A DNA stretch of 64,000 nucleotides. It comes from Micromonospora sp. CP22 (lineage in GTDB: Bacteria; Actinomycetota; Actinomycetes; Mycobacteriales; Micromonosporaceae). A model generated the notes under the pieces. The model was not told the DNA's origin, searched no databases, and saw nothing but the letters and a program-made list of their open reading frames with translations. The stretch is taken from contig NZ_VCJO01000002.1 in NCBI RefSeq assembly GCF_009712475.1, forward strand, positions 310,001 to 374,000, written 5' to 3'. Of the stretch, positions 26,412 through 37,263 are shown piece by piece (position 1 is the first letter of the stretch; the number at the start of each line of letters is the position of its first letter). The position numbers and the translations under genes were made by a program.

Positions 26412-27149
26412 TCAGCCCTCCGCGTGGCTACGTGCCGTGGTCAGCAACTCGACCAGCTCCGCGCCCTCGGCGGGGCCCAGCGCGGTGAAGGCGGGCGCGA
26501 CGAGCCGGTCGGTCATCGCCTCGGCCCACAGCCGCCGTCGCACCAACGGCCCGACCGGCGGGTAGGGCGGCGGCCACCCACAGGCCAACGCGCCGCTGGC
26601 TCCCTCGGGGCCCGCCAGCACCGCCTCCAGCGGCGTCATCCCGCTGGCGCGTACGGCCACCAGGTGCGCGCCGGTGAAGTGCTCCCGCAGCAGGCGTAGG
26701 CCGGCGGCGACCCGGGCGCCGGGGGTCGGCACGTCCAACGGCATCGCCCGCCACGCCGCGAACAGCGGCATCCCACTGGCGTCGGCCGCCGCCACGGCCC
26801 GCTCCACCAGCACGGTGAGTCGGTCGAGGCGGGGCAGATCACCGAGCACCTCCTCACCCCACCGACAACACTCGGCGAGGCTGACAGCGGCCACCTCGGA
26901 CGGCCGGACCACGCGAACGGCGGCGTCCCAGCCGTCGGCCACGGCGTCGGGGGCGATGAAGCCGAGCGCCGCGGCCACGGTCTCGGCCCGTACGTCACCG
27001 AGCGCGCCGGCTCGACCGGCGACGTAGAAGGCCCACCCGGAGATGCCGAGCAGCCGCGCCCGGCGCAACGTGGTGGGGCATCGGGTGTACGCCTCGCCGA
27101 GGGCGAGCACCGCCGGCTTGCTCGCCGTCGCGACCTGCTCCGGCGTCAT
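26412..27149 (-). CDS. SCO6745 family helical protein of unknown function
   Basis: This is a 245-residue, Ala/Val/Leu-rich, mostly helical protein. Stretches such as SGWAFYVAGRAGALGDVRAETVAAALGFIAPDAV and AWRAMPLDVPTPGARVAAGLRLLREHFTGAHLVAV match what I recall of the actinobacterial SCO6745 family. No catalytic motif is evident and there is no signal peptide. ATG 27149 is chosen because the upstream in-frame extension is Arg/Gly-rich and unlike the family. Function not assigned. Confidence 0.65.
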   Translation of the reverse strand: MTPEQVATASKPAVLALGEAYTRCPTTLRRARLLGISGWAFYVAGRAGALGDVRAETVAAALGFIAPDAVADGWDAAVRVVRPSEVAAVSLAECCRWGEEVLGDLPRLDRLTVLVERAVAAADASGMPLFAAWRAMPLDVPTPGARVAAGLRLLREHFTGAHLVAVRASGMTPLEAVLAGPEGASGALACGWPPPYPPVGPLVRRRLWAEAMTDRLVAPAFTALGPAEGAELVELLTTARSHAEG

Positions 27150-27220
27150 CCCGCCCCGCCCACACCCGCGCACATGAAGGATCCGCCCGAAGGTCCGTCC
27201 ATGAGGGACAAGTCTGCCGG

Positions 27221-28144
27221 TCAACCGTCGGGGTCGGCATCCCCCTCCTCGGCGGCCAACGCCTCCATTGCGGCCTCAACTTCGCCGGTACGTCGCCGCG
27301 CGCTGGTCAGCGCCCGTTCGGCAGCCCGGCGGGCCAGCCGGGACCGGCTGAGTTCCTGCTCGGCGACGGCCCGGCGGCGTTCCAGCTCGGCCAGCTCCGC
27401 CTCGACGGCATCCAGCGCGGCGGCGCCGTCGCGTTCGGCCGCCGCCGCGCCGGCCAGGTCCGCCTCGGCCCGTTCCTGGTCGGTACGCGCCCGGTCCAGT
27501 TCCTTCTCCAGCGCCTGGCGGCGCCGGGCCCGTTCGGCGCGTGCGGCTCGCTGCGCCTGTTCGGTACGCAGCGCACCACGGTCCGCTGGGCGCTGCCGGA
27601 CCGGCGCGGCGGGCGGCGGTTCCTCGCCGCCGGTCACCAGACGCAACTGCGGCCGGGGCACCTCGCCGAACCCCGCGTAGTGCGCCGACCGCAGCAGCCG
27701 TCCGGAACGCACCTGCTCGGCCACCTCGACGTCGGAGAGCGCGGCGTTGAGCGTCGCCTCGACCTCGGCCAGCGGCAACTTCCCGCCCGACGGGGCACCC
27801 TCGACGTCGGCGGCGAGCCGACGGACCTCGGCGACCAGGGCACCGACCACCGCCCGCCGCTGTGCGGACAGTTCCCGCAGTCGCGGGCCGCGCAGCTCGC
27901 GCTGGGCCTCCCGGAGCGCCTCGGCCAGTTGCACCAGCTCGGACACCAGCTCGGGCCGCTCCAGCGCGAGCAGGTTGACCAGCCAGGCGGCCACGGTGGG
28001 CCGACGCAGCCGGGCGATCTCCCGGGCGGTACGCGGATCACCGGCACGACGCGCCTGCGCGACGGCGGCGTCGCGGGCGGCGACGAACCGGTCGGGCGGC
28101 GTGCGGTACAGCTGCTCGACGAGGTCCGGTGGGGGGTCGGGCAT
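27221..28144 (-). CDS. Coiled-coil protein of unknown function
   Basis: This is a 307-residue cytoplasmic protein. The first 150 residues are helical (VEQLYRTPPDRFVAARDAAVAQARRAGD ... RPTVAAWLVNLLALERPELV). From about 200 to the end it is a long Arg/Glu/Ala coiled coil (RARRRQALEKELDRARTDQERAEADL). The family occurs widely in actinobacteria without a known role. It starts four bases after the MBL-fold gene, so they form an operon. Confidence 0.75.
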   Translation of the reverse strand: MPDPPPDLVEQLYRTPPDRFVAARDAAVAQARRAGDPRTAREIARLRRPTVAAWLVNLLALERPELVSELVQLAEALREAQRELRGPRLRELSAQRRAVVGALVAEVRRLAADVEGAPSGGKLPLAEVEATLNAALSDVEVAEQVRSGRLLRSAHYAGFGEVPRPQLRLVTGGEEPPPAAPVRQRPADRGALRTEQAQRAARAERARRRQALEKELDRARTDQERAEADLAGAAAAERDGAAALDAVEAELAELERRRAVAEQELSRSRLARRAAERALTSARRRTGEVEAAMEALAAEEGDADPDG

Positions 28145-28148
28145 CGGC

Positions 28149-28781
28149 TCAGCCGTCGATCCGGGTGCCCGGCTCCAACCGCTGGTACTCGCTGCCGGAC
28201 AGCGCCGTGTACTGCCGGTCGAGCACCATGTAGCCGTTGTCGTTGAGCAGGGCGTCGTGCAGCGCGAAGACCCGACGTGGTGCCACCGCCCGGATGAAGT
28301 CGACCACCTCGGAGAACTTCGACCACGGCGCGTGGATCGGCGCGAAGAGGGTGTCGACCTCGACGTCCTCCGGGACGAACAGGGCGTCGCCGGGGTGGTA
28401 GACGACCTCGTTGACCAGGTAGCCAAGGTTGTCGATCACCGGGATGTCGGGGTGGATGACCGCGTGCCGGCCACCGTGGGCGCGTACCGGGATCCCGGCG
28501 GCGGTGAACGACTCCCCGGGGGCCACCGGGCGCAGCACGTCAGCCGCGTCACCGAGGGCACCGGCCAGCGACGCCGGGCCGTGGATGGCGAACGGGCGTC
28601 GCGCCAGCTGCTGGTTCACCGCGGCCAGGTCGAGGTGATCCGGATGTTCGTGGGTGATCAGCACGGCGTCGACCCCGTCCAGCGCCTCCGCCGGATCACT
28701 GAACACCCCCGGGTCGATGACCAGCACTCCCCCGTCGTGCTCGATCCGCAGGCACGAGTGGGCGTACTTGGTGAGCCGCAT
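28149..28781 (-). CDS. MBL-fold metal-dependent hydrolase
   Basis: This is a 210-residue metallo-beta-lactamase-fold protein (UPF0173-like). THEHPDHLD provides the HxHxDH metal site, YHPGDAL the later Asp, and VFALHDALL a terminal His. GGGAGG stands seven bases before ATG 28781. The substrate is unknown. It is the first gene of the operon with the coiled-coil protein and divergent from the DUF4349 lipoprotein. Confidence 0.88.
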   Translation of the reverse strand: MRLTKYAHSCLRIEHDGGVLVIDPGVFSDPAEALDGVDAVLITHEHPDHLDLAAVNQQLARRPFAIHGPASLAGALGDAADVLRPVAPGESFTAAGIPVRAHGGRHAVIHPDIPVIDNLGYLVNEVVYHPGDALFVPEDVEVDTLFAPIHAPWSKFSEVVDFIRAVAPRRVFALHDALLNDNGYMVLDRQYTALSGSEYQRLEPGTRIDG

Positions 28782-28895
28782 CGTGATGCCTCCCATATCG
28801 ATTCGTGACGTCCTGAGCGCAGTCTGCCGGAACCCGGGCGGTGGTGTGCGACGTCCGAGCCATTGCCCACTCGGGCAGTCGAAAGGGGAACGGGG

Positions 28896-29867
28896 ATGAG
28901 AATGGGCAGAACCCACCGCCGTGGGACCACGGCGGTGGCGATACTTGCCGCGCTGCTGATGCTCGCCGGTTGCGGCAGCGGCGGCGGCAGCGACTCCGGG
29001 TCCGACCACGCGGCGGCCGAGGCGCCCGCGGTGGCGCGGGAGGGTGCCGCCGCGCAGGAGGGCGGCGGCGCCCTGGCCGACGCGCAAGGCGGTGCCGGTG
29101 CGGCGACGGACACCCGGGTCGACCAGCGGGCCATCATCTACACCGGATCCATCCGGGTGCAGGTGGACGATGTGGATGCCGCCGCACGGGATGCCGCCGC
29201 CGCGGCCACCCGGGCCGGCGGTTTCGTCGGCGGGGACCAACGCCGCAGCTCCGACGACGACGCGGTCGCCGATCTCGAACTGCGGGTACCGGCGCCGCGG
29301 TTCCACGCGGTGGTGGAGGAGCTGGCCGGTCTCGGCCGTCAGGAACGCCGGGAGATCAGCACGCAGGACGTCACCGAGGAGACCGTCGACCTCGACGCCC
29401 GGATCACCACCCAGCGGGCCCGGGTGGAGAGCGCGCGACGGCTGCTCGCCCAGGCCGACTCGATCAGTGACCTGGTCGCCATCGAGAACGAACTGGGCCG
29501 GCGGGAGGCCGACCTCGCCTCGCTGGAGGCGAAGAAGCGGCGGCTCGCCGACCTGACCGCGTTGTCCACCATCACCGTGACCCTGGTGGGTCCGGGTGTC
29601 ACCATCAGCGACGAGGAGGACAACCAGACCGGTTTCCTGGTCGGGCTCAAGGGCGGCTGGAAGGTCTTCCTGGCCTCGATGAACGTCCTGCTCACCGTGC
29701 TCGGGGCGATCCTGCCGTGGCTGCTGGTCCTCGGCGTGCCGGTGGCTGCGCTGTGGTGGCTGGTCCGTCGCCGCCGCCGGAACCGACCGACGGCACCGGT
29801 CGGCGCGCCACCACCGCCGAGTGTCAGCGTGCCGCCGTCAGTGCCTGGAGCGCGGTCTGCACCATGA
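28896..29867 (+). CDS. DUF4349 domain lipoprotein
   Basis: This is a 323-residue secreted and membrane-anchored protein. A basic signal peptide ends in the lipobox LAGC with Cys26. After an Ala/Gly-rich spacer the DUF4349 domain starts at RAIIYTGSIRVQVDDVDAAARDAAAAA and includes a coiled-coil pair (TRARVESARRLLAQA ... LGRREADLASLEAKKRRLADL). A C-terminal membrane helix (VLGAILPWLLVLGVPVAALWWLV) is followed by RRRRR. Function unknown. AAAGGGG precedes ATG 28896. Its 3' end overlaps the amidohydrolase gene on the other strand by 44 bases. Confidence 0.85.
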   Translation: MRMGRTHRRGTTAVAILAALLMLAGCGSGGGSDSGSDHAAAEAPAVAREGAAAQEGGGALADAQGGAGAATDTRVDQRAIIYTGSIRVQVDDVDAAARDAAAAATRAGGFVGGDQRRSSDDDAVADLELRVPAPRFHAVVEELAGLGRQERREISTQDVTEETVDLDARITTQRARVESARRLLAQADSISDLVAIENELGRREADLASLEAKKRRLADLTALSTITVTLVGPGVTISDEEDNQTGFLVGLKGGWKVFLASMNVLLTVLGAILPWLLVLGVPVAALWWLVRRRRRNRPTAPVGAPPPPSVSVPPSVPGARSAP

Positions 29868-31083
29868 CTCGTACGCCCACCGGGATGGCTCGTTCGTCCA
29901 CATCGAACGACGCCCGGTGCAGGTCGACGTTCGGCCCGGAGCGGCCGACCCCGAGTCGGGCGAGAGCGCCGGGGACGTACTCCAGGTACCAGGAGAAGTC
30001 CTCACCGCCCATGCTCTGCGGGGTCTCCGCGACGCCCTCCGGGCCGAGCGCGGCGGCGGTGGCCGCGTTCAGTACCCCGATCGCCCGCGCGTCGTTGCAG
30101 ACCGGCGGACGACCACGCAGGTACTCCAGGTCGACGGTGGCACCGGTCGGTGCGATCACGTCCCGGACCACCTGCGACACGATCTTGGGAGCCTGTTCCC
30201 AGGCGTCGCGGTCCATCACCCGCAGCGTGCCGGAGGCGGACGCCTCGGACGGGATGACGTTGTACCGGGTGCCGGCTGAGGCGTGACCGAAGACCAGCAA
30301 CAGACCGCTATTCGCCGGCACCCGACGGCTGACCAGGGCCGGAACCTCGGTGATCAGCCGGCCGAGCGCGTCGACCAGGTCCACCGTCAGGTGCGGGCGG
30401 GCGGTGTGGCCGCCCGGCCCGGTGAGCCGCACGGTGACGTTGTCGGCGGCGGCGGTGATCGGGCCGACCCGCAGGCCCACCCGACCGACCGGCAGGTTCG
30501 GGTCGCAGTGCAGCGCGAAGATCTGCACCACGTCGTCGAGGCCGCCGGCCTCGATCACCTCCAGCGAGCCGCAGGGCAGGATCTCCTCGGCGGGCTGGAA
30601 GATCAGCCGGACCCGGCCGGGCAGCTCGCCCAGGTCGGCCAGCTGCGCGAGCAACATGCCGACGCCCAACATGATCGTGGTGTGCACGTCGTGCCCGCAG
30701 GCGTGGCAGACCCCGTCGACGGTGGAGCGGTACGGCACGTCCTTGACGTCGGTCAGCGGCAGCGCGTCGATGTCGGCGCGCAGCGCGATCACGGGACCGT
30801 CCGGTCGGCCGTCGATGTCGCAGATCACCCCGTTGCCCTTGGGCAGCAGTCGCGGCTGCAACCCGGCCAGGGAGAGTTCCCGCGCGATCAGGGCGGCGGT
30901 CTCGAACTCCGTGCCGGACAGCTCCGGGTGCGAGTGAATGTGACGGCGTGTGGCGATCAGTCCCGGTACCCGGAGGGCGAGCAGGTGATCCAACTCGAAG
31001 GGCAGGGGCTGGGTACCGGTCGGCGCATCCGGCCAGGACGGCGCCAGATGGTGACCGGACGGCATCGTCAACGCACTCGTCAC
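29824..31083 (-). CDS. M20 family amidohydrolase (hippurate hydrolase/amidase type)
   Basis: This is a metal-dependent peptidase/amidase of about 419 residues. RRHIHSHPELSG, IALRADIDALPLTD, HACGHDVHTTIMLG and MGGEDFSWYLE give the metal ligands and catalytic acid, with the dimerisation domain inserted between. Mycobacterial AmiA/AmiB occupy a similar place. I choose GTG 31083. An in-frame ATG at 31269 has a very strong AGGAGGTGAG upstream and would add 62 residues, but that extension has low third-position GC and no similarity to the family. The N-terminus is therefore uncertain. Confidence 0.88.
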   Translation of the reverse strand: MTSALTMPSGHHLAPSWPDAPTGTQPLPFELDHLLALRVPGLIATRRHIHSHPELSGTEFETAALIARELSLAGLQPRLLPKGNGVICDIDGRPDGPVIALRADIDALPLTDVKDVPYRSTVDGVCHACGHDVHTTIMLGVGMLLAQLADLGELPGRVRLIFQPAEEILPCGSLEVIEAGGLDDVVQIFALHCDPNLPVGRVGLRVGPITAAADNVTVRLTGPGGHTARPHLTVDLVDALGRLITEVPALVSRRVPANSGLLLVFGHASAGTRYNVIPSEASASGTLRVMDRDAWEQAPKIVSQVVRDVIAPTGATVDLEYLRGRPPVCNDARAIGVLNAATAAALGPEGVAETPQSMGGEDFSWYLEYVPGALARLGVGRSGPNVDLHRASFDVDERAIPVGVRVMVQTALQALTAAR

Positions 31084-31575
31084 GTCGAATTCTCTTCGAT
31101 CACTAGAAATGGATGGATCATCGGGAACAGCAGACAGCGTAGACCCCCGACGGTGACTCTGCGCAACCTCGTTCCGGTGATGATCAGACCGCGCAGCGTC
31201 ACGTATGCCCTGCTGAGAGCGTCCGCAGGTGAGCGGTACAGCAGGTAGATCGCGGTCGAACGCCGTCATCCACCCCTCACCTCCTACAACGCGTAATCGC
31301 GCCTACGGTGCCGAGAATCTCTTCGGAACTATCGTCCTCGTTCCGAATTGTCGCATTAGTCGCGCCAGTGAACTGACGTTACGACAATTACCCGACCACT
31401 CCCGGCAACGGGCACCCGCGAACGTTCACATGCGCACAGGCCCTTCGACCGCACACCATGTGCGTCCGTCTGATCATCGGAGGAGGAGTACCCGGGACCG
31501 GGCCATCCGACACGCTGAGCGACGAACCACCCAACCACCGACGCTTCGCGGGGGCGAAACGATCGGTGGTCGAGG
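31084..31575. other. Long non-coding stretch with two inverted repeats, upstream of the M20 gene
   Basis: The region is unusually AT-rich for this window. TTCGGAAC/GTTCCGAA (31322-31329 and 31340-31347) and AATTGTCG/CGACAATT (31346-31353 and 31382-31389) overlap each other. Both lie upstream of the AGGAGGTGAG that leads into the M20 frame. They look like regulator-binding sites or a structured leader. No separate gene can be supported. Confidence 0.5.
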
Positions 31576-33159
<1,584 letters not shown>

Positions 33160-33165
33160 CACCGG

Positions 33166-33171
33166 ATGGTA
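33166..33171 (-). promoter_or_regulatory. -10 box (TACCAT) for the mutase gene, leaderless
   Basis: TACCAT on the minus strand is six bases before ATG 33159, with no ribosome binding site between. Confidence 0.4.
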
Positions 33172-33363
33172 GGACGCGCGGGCCAGGCGTCGGGTGAGGG
33201 ATAGCGCACACCATCACACCTGCCGCGACAACAGGTGAGTGTCCGCTCACGTACCGTCGAGTAACTGAAACGTCCGCCGCGCCGGCTTTCGCATCGGGCG
33301 TCTGAACCAGCAAGATAGGGGGGTTGTGTCCCAGCCCTCTCGACTTCCCCCGGTGGCTTTTCT

Positions 33364-35457
33364 GTGACTCAGATCCCGACGTGGAGCGGCGGACCAGTCA
33401 GCACTCCCACCAACGGACGCGCGACACCCGGCACCGTCATCGGTGAGCGGTACTCGCTGCGCTCCGCGGTGGGCAACGGCGGCATGGGTACGGTCTGGCG
33501 GGCCACAGACACACTTCTGCGCCGCGACGTCGCGGTCAAGGAGGTCGTCCTTCCTCCCGGCCTGGCACCGAGCGACCGCGACGCGATGTACGAACGCACC
33601 CTGCGTGAGGCCCGGGCCGCCGCCGCCATCGCCCACCCTGCCGTGGTCCAGGTGTACGACGTGGTCACCGAGGCCGGTCGGCCGTGGATCGTGATGGAGC
33701 TGCTGGACGCCCGCAGCCTCGCCGACATGGTCATCGAGGACGGGCCGATCGCCCAGCGCGTGGTTGCCAAGATCGGCATTGCGCTGCTCGGCGCGCTTGA
33801 GGTGGCGCACGCGATCGGGGTGCTTCACCGCGACGTCAAGCCGGCCAACGTGCTGATCTGCTCGGACGGTCGCTGCGTGCTGACCGACTTCGGGGTCGCC
33901 CGGATGCCCACCGACGTGCAGCTCACCACCCCCGGGATGGTGCTGGGCTCACCGCACTTCATCTCGCCCGAGCGGGCCATGGGGCAGGAGTTCGGCCCGC
34001 CCAGCGACCTGTTCTCCCTCGGCGTGACGCTGTACACCGCCGTGGAGGGCCGGCCGCCGTTCGACCGGGGCGACCCGATCGAGACCATGCACGCCGTGGT
34101 CGAGGATCCGCCCGCCCCACCACAACGCAGCGGCCCGCTCACCCGCGTGCTGATGGGTCTGCTGGAGAAGGATCCGGCCCGTCGACTCGACGTGCACACC
34201 GCCCGCGCCATGCTGCGCGAGCTGCTGGCCGGCCCGCTGAGCAGCAGCTCTGCCGGGGTCAACTCGATGACCGACCAGTACTCCGTGATGCCGGTGCCAC
34301 AGCCCACACCGATCAGCGCGCCGGCTGCCCCGGCGGCGCCGACCCCGTCCGGCCAGATCGGCGGCCGGGCCATGCTCGGCCCCGGCGAGTCGCTGACCGA
34401 CCGGCTGGCCGCGCTACGCCGAGGCGAGCGCCCCAGCCAGACCGCTGTCGCCGGTGCCACCGCGATGGAGGACACCAGCGCCGACGCCCTGGCCCGACCG
34501 GCACCGCGTGGCGCTGCGGCGTCCCCGCCCGCAGGGCGCACCTACGGCGGCGCCGAGGCGACGCAGCGCATCGACGCGGACAGCACCCAACGGGTCGGAC
34601 CGGAGGTGTTCGGCTACGGCTCCCAGCCCGACGCCACCCAGCGGGTCGGCGGCTACGGTGCCAGCCCTGACGCCACTCAGCAGCTCGGTGGCTACGGCTC
34701 CCAGCCCGAGGCGACGCAGCGGATCGGCGGCGGTTACGGCGGAGCCCAGTGGCCGGCCGCACCCCACCAGCCGTACGGCACCCCGACCCCCGCCGCCAAC
34801 GGCGGCAGCCCGGTCGACCGGGCGAAGGCCGCCGGGGTCCGGGCGATCGACACCGTGAAGGGCTGGCCGCGCAAGGCCCAGCTCGCGGCGGCCGGTGGCC
34901 TCGCGGTGCTCCTGCTGCTCGGCATCGTGGCCTTCGCCAGCGGTGGCGACGAGACACCCACCCCACCGATCGCCGAGCCGTCCAACTCGGCCGAGGAGGG
35001 GCCGAGCCTTGAGATGCAGGAGCACTCGGCGCGCGGGGTGCGGATGATGGTGCCCAAGGGCTGGAAGCGGGCCGCGCCCGCCGGTGCCGTCTACATCGAC
35101 TACACCGACCCGGAGGACAGCGGCCGTCGGGTGCGGATCCTCAACGAGCCGTTCAGCGGCACGTCGAGCCGCTGGGCGGAGATCGCGGAGAACGGGCTCA
35201 GGACCAAGTCGAAGTCGTGCGCCAAGCCGTACACCCAACTCGCCATGGCCGAGAAGGAGCTGGTCGGCAAGCCGTCGGCCGAGTTCGAGTACACCTGTGG
35301 CGAGGGTGACACCATGCGGCACGGCATCTGGCACGGCGTAGCCCACGACGGCCGGATCTACTCGTTCTACCTGACCTCGACCGACGCCCGCTTCGAGGAG
35401 AGCAAGCCGATCTACGCGGAGATGCTCAAGTCGTTCCAGCTCACGGCGGCCGGCTGA
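33364..35457 (+). CDS. Receptor-type Ser/Thr protein kinase with a TQRV repeat array
   Basis: This is a 697-residue membrane kinase. The catalytic domain spans about 24-290: GNGGMGTVW, VAVKE, HRDVKPANVLI, DFGVA and FISPERA. The linker holds five threonines followed by QR or QQ and an aliphatic residue (T400, T408, T425, T438, T451). The last three are in 13-residue repeats of the form GGYGSQPDATQRV. A helix near 505-525 spans the membrane. The outer domain of about 145 residues (VRMMVPKGWKRAAP ...) has two Cys and is weakly similar to that of the kinase at 8031. The gene is monocistronic, with its own upstream region. Confidence 0.95.
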   Translation: MTQIPTWSGGPVSTPTNGRATPGTVIGERYSLRSAVGNGGMGTVWRATDTLLRRDVAVKEVVLPPGLAPSDRDAMYERTLREARAAAAIAHPAVVQVYDVVTEAGRPWIVMELLDARSLADMVIEDGPIAQRVVAKIGIALLGALEVAHAIGVLHRDVKPANVLICSDGRCVLTDFGVARMPTDVQLTTPGMVLGSPHFISPERAMGQEFGPPSDLFSLGVTLYTAVEGRPPFDRGDPIETMHAVVEDPPAPPQRSGPLTRVLMGLLEKDPARRLDVHTARAMLRELLAGPLSSSSAGVNSMTDQYSVMPVPQPTPISAPAAPAAPTPSGQIGGRAMLGPGESLTDRLAALRRGERPSQTAVAGATAMEDTSADALARPAPRGAAASPPAGRTYGGAEATQRIDADSTQRVGPEVFGYGSQPDATQRVGGYGASPDATQQLGGYGSQPEATQRIGGGYGGAQWPAAPHQPYGTPTPAANGGSPVDRAKAAGVRAIDTVKGWPRKAQLAAAGGLAVLLLLGIVAFASGGDETPTPPIAEPSNSAEEGPSLEMQEHSARGVRMMVPKGWKRAAPAGAVYIDYTDPEDSGRRVRILNEPFSGTSSRWAEIAENGLRTKSKSCAKPYTQLAMAEKELVGKPSAEFEYTCGEGDTMRHGIWHGVAHDGRIYSFYLTSTDARFEESKPIYAEMLKSFQLTAAG

Positions 35458-35504
35458 GTCGGGGCGCACGCCCGTGGTGATCCGCCGCCGTGCTATCAAG
35501 AGGC

Positions 35505-37169
35505 ATGGCGGCGGAGCACACTGACCTTGACACCATCCGCGAGCGGGCCGAACGCTGGCTCGCCGACGACCCTGACCCGGCCAGCCGGGCGGAGCTGCGG
35601 GCGGTGCTCGACCGGCTGCCGGAGAGCGCGGCGGAGCTGGCGGACCGGTTCGCCGGGCCGCTGACCTTCGGCACCGCCGGGCTGCGCGGGCCGCTGCGTG
35701 CCGGCCCCAACGGCATGAACCTCGCGGTGGTCACCCAGGCCGCCGCCGGGCTGATCGCGTGGCTCGCCGCCCAGGGTGGCACCGGCCCGCTGGTGATCGG
35801 GTACGACGCCCGGCGCGGCTCCCGCGAGTTCGCCGAACGCACCGCCCAGGTGGCCACCGGGGCGGGACGCCCTGCCCTGCTGCTGCCCCGCCCGCTGCCC
35901 ACCCCGGTGTTGGCCTACGCGGTGCGACACCTGTCGGCCGTGGCCGGGGTGATGGTGACCGCCAGTCACAACCCGCCGCAGGACAACGGCTACAAGGTCT
36001 ACCTCGGTGCCGAGCTGGGCGGAGAGCTGGGCGCCGGGGCGCAGATCGTGCCGCCGGCCGACGCCGGTATCGAGGCCGCCATCCGCGCGGTCGGCCCGCT
36101 GGCGCAGGTCCCGCTCGGCCCCGCCGGCCAGGTGCTCGGTGACGATCTGGTCGCCGCGTACGTGACCCGGGCGAAGGAAGTGGTGGCACCGGGTGGCCCC
36201 CGGGACCTGACCGTGGCGTACACCCCGCTGCACGGCGTCGGGGCGACGGTGCTGACCGCCGCCTTCGCCGCCGCCGGTTTTCCGGTGCCCGGCGTGGTAC
36301 CCGACCAGGCCGAACCGGATCCGGACTTCCCGACGGTCAGCTTCCCCAACCCGGAGGAGCCGGGCGCGGTGGACCGGCTGGTCGCGCTCGCCGAACGCAC
36401 CGGAGCGGGCCTGGCCATCGCCAACGACCCCGACGCCGACCGCTGTGCCGTCGCGGTGCAGGACGGTCCGGGTTGGCGGATGCTGCGCGGGGACGAGGTG
36501 GGTGTGCTGCTCGCCGACCACCTGATGCGGCGCGGCGTGCGTGGCCTCTACGCCACCACCATCGTCTCCTCGTCACTGCTGCGGGCGATGTGCGCCGCGC
36601 GTGGCCTGCCGTACGGGGAGACGCTCACCGGGTTCAAGTGGATCGTGCGGGCCGGGGACGGATCCACGCCGCTGGTGTTCGGCTACGAGGAGGCGCTCGG
36701 CTACTGCGTCGCCCCGGACCACGTACGCGACAAGGACGGCATCACCGCCGCGCTGACCGTGGCCGAGCTGGCCGCCGGCCTCAGGGCAGCGGGCCGCACG
36801 CTCACCGACCGGCTGGACGAGCTGGCCGCCGAGTTCGGCGTGCACCACACCGACCAGCTCTCGGTACGCGTCGACGACCTGCGCCTGATCGCCGACGCGA
36901 TGGCCCGGATCCGCGCGGCCACCCCGGGCAGCCTGCTCGGTCAGCCGGTCACCGAGGCACAGGACCTGCTGCCCGAGGCGGACGTGGTGATCCTGCGTAC
37001 CGAGACGGCACGGGTGGTGATCCGGCCGTCCGGCACTGAACCGAAGCTCAAGGCGTACCTCGAAGTGGTGGAGCCGGTCGCCGACGGTGACATCGTCGCG
37101 GCCCGCACCCGCGCGGCGGCGGCGGTTTCGGCGCTCCGCACCGAAACCGCCGCCGCCCTCGGCATGTAA
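35505..37169 (+). CDS. Phosphohexomutase (phosphoglucomutase/phosphomannomutase/phosphopentomutase type)
   Basis: This is a 554-residue alpha-D-phosphohexomutase. FGTAGLRG opens the family, TASHNP carries the phosphoserine (S154), DPDADR binds magnesium, the sugar loop is in GFKWIV plus GYEEALGY, and RPSGTEPKLKAY binds phosphate. The long form and the position next to upp and deoC match mycobacterial pmmB. Related enzymes convert hexose-1-/6-phosphates or (deoxy)ribose-1-/5-phosphates. Next to deoC and upp the pentose role is plausible. Its stop codon is the first base triplet of the dispersed repeat. Confidence 0.92.
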   Translation: MAAEHTDLDTIRERAERWLADDPDPASRAELRAVLDRLPESAAELADRFAGPLTFGTAGLRGPLRAGPNGMNLAVVTQAAAGLIAWLAAQGGTGPLVIGYDARRGSREFAERTAQVATGAGRPALLLPRPLPTPVLAYAVRHLSAVAGVMVTASHNPPQDNGYKVYLGAELGGELGAGAQIVPPADAGIEAAIRAVGPLAQVPLGPAGQVLGDDLVAAYVTRAKEVVAPGGPRDLTVAYTPLHGVGATVLTAAFAAAGFPVPGVVPDQAEPDPDFPTVSFPNPEEPGAVDRLVALAERTGAGLAIANDPDADRCAVAVQDGPGWRMLRGDEVGVLLADHLMRRGVRGLYATTIVSSSLLRAMCAARGLPYGETLTGFKWIVRAGDGSTPLVFGYEEALGYCVAPDHVRDKDGITAALTVAELAAGLRAAGRTLTDRLDELAAEFGVHHTDQLSVRVDDLRLIADAMARIRAATPGSLLGQPVTEAQDLLPEADVVILRTETARVVIRPSGTEPKLKAYLEVVEPVADGDIVAARTRAAAAVSALRTETAAALGM

Positions 37170-37217
37170 GGAAGGGCACCTTGTTAACGCCTGCGGTATA
37201 GGAAGGGCCCCCTACTA
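37167..37217. repeat. Dispersed Micromonospora-type repeat, copy 2 (degenerate)
   Basis: TAAGGAAGGGCACC, then TTGTTAACGCCTGCGGTATA, then GGAAGGGCCCCC match copy 1 at 4754 in the left arm and loop. The right arm has lost its TTCCTTGCA half, so the perfect stem is gone. It lies between two convergent genes, as copy 1 does, and supplies the TAA stop of the phosphohexomutase. Confidence 0.75.
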
Positions 37218-37263
37218 ACACCGCCCAGCCGATCAACGGGGCGGGAGCAGAGGTGCGGGTGGA

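Noticed and set aside
28863..28895. Upstream start for the DUF4349 lipoprotein
   Set aside because: ATG 28896 has AAAGGGG upstream and gives a signal peptide of normal length; the earlier start would lengthen it without a ribosome binding site.
31458..31575. Small plus-strand gene starting MCVRLIIGGG
   Set aside because: There is no promoter at leaderless distance, the GGAGGAGG lies inside rather than before it, and the frame runs into the mutase gene antisense.
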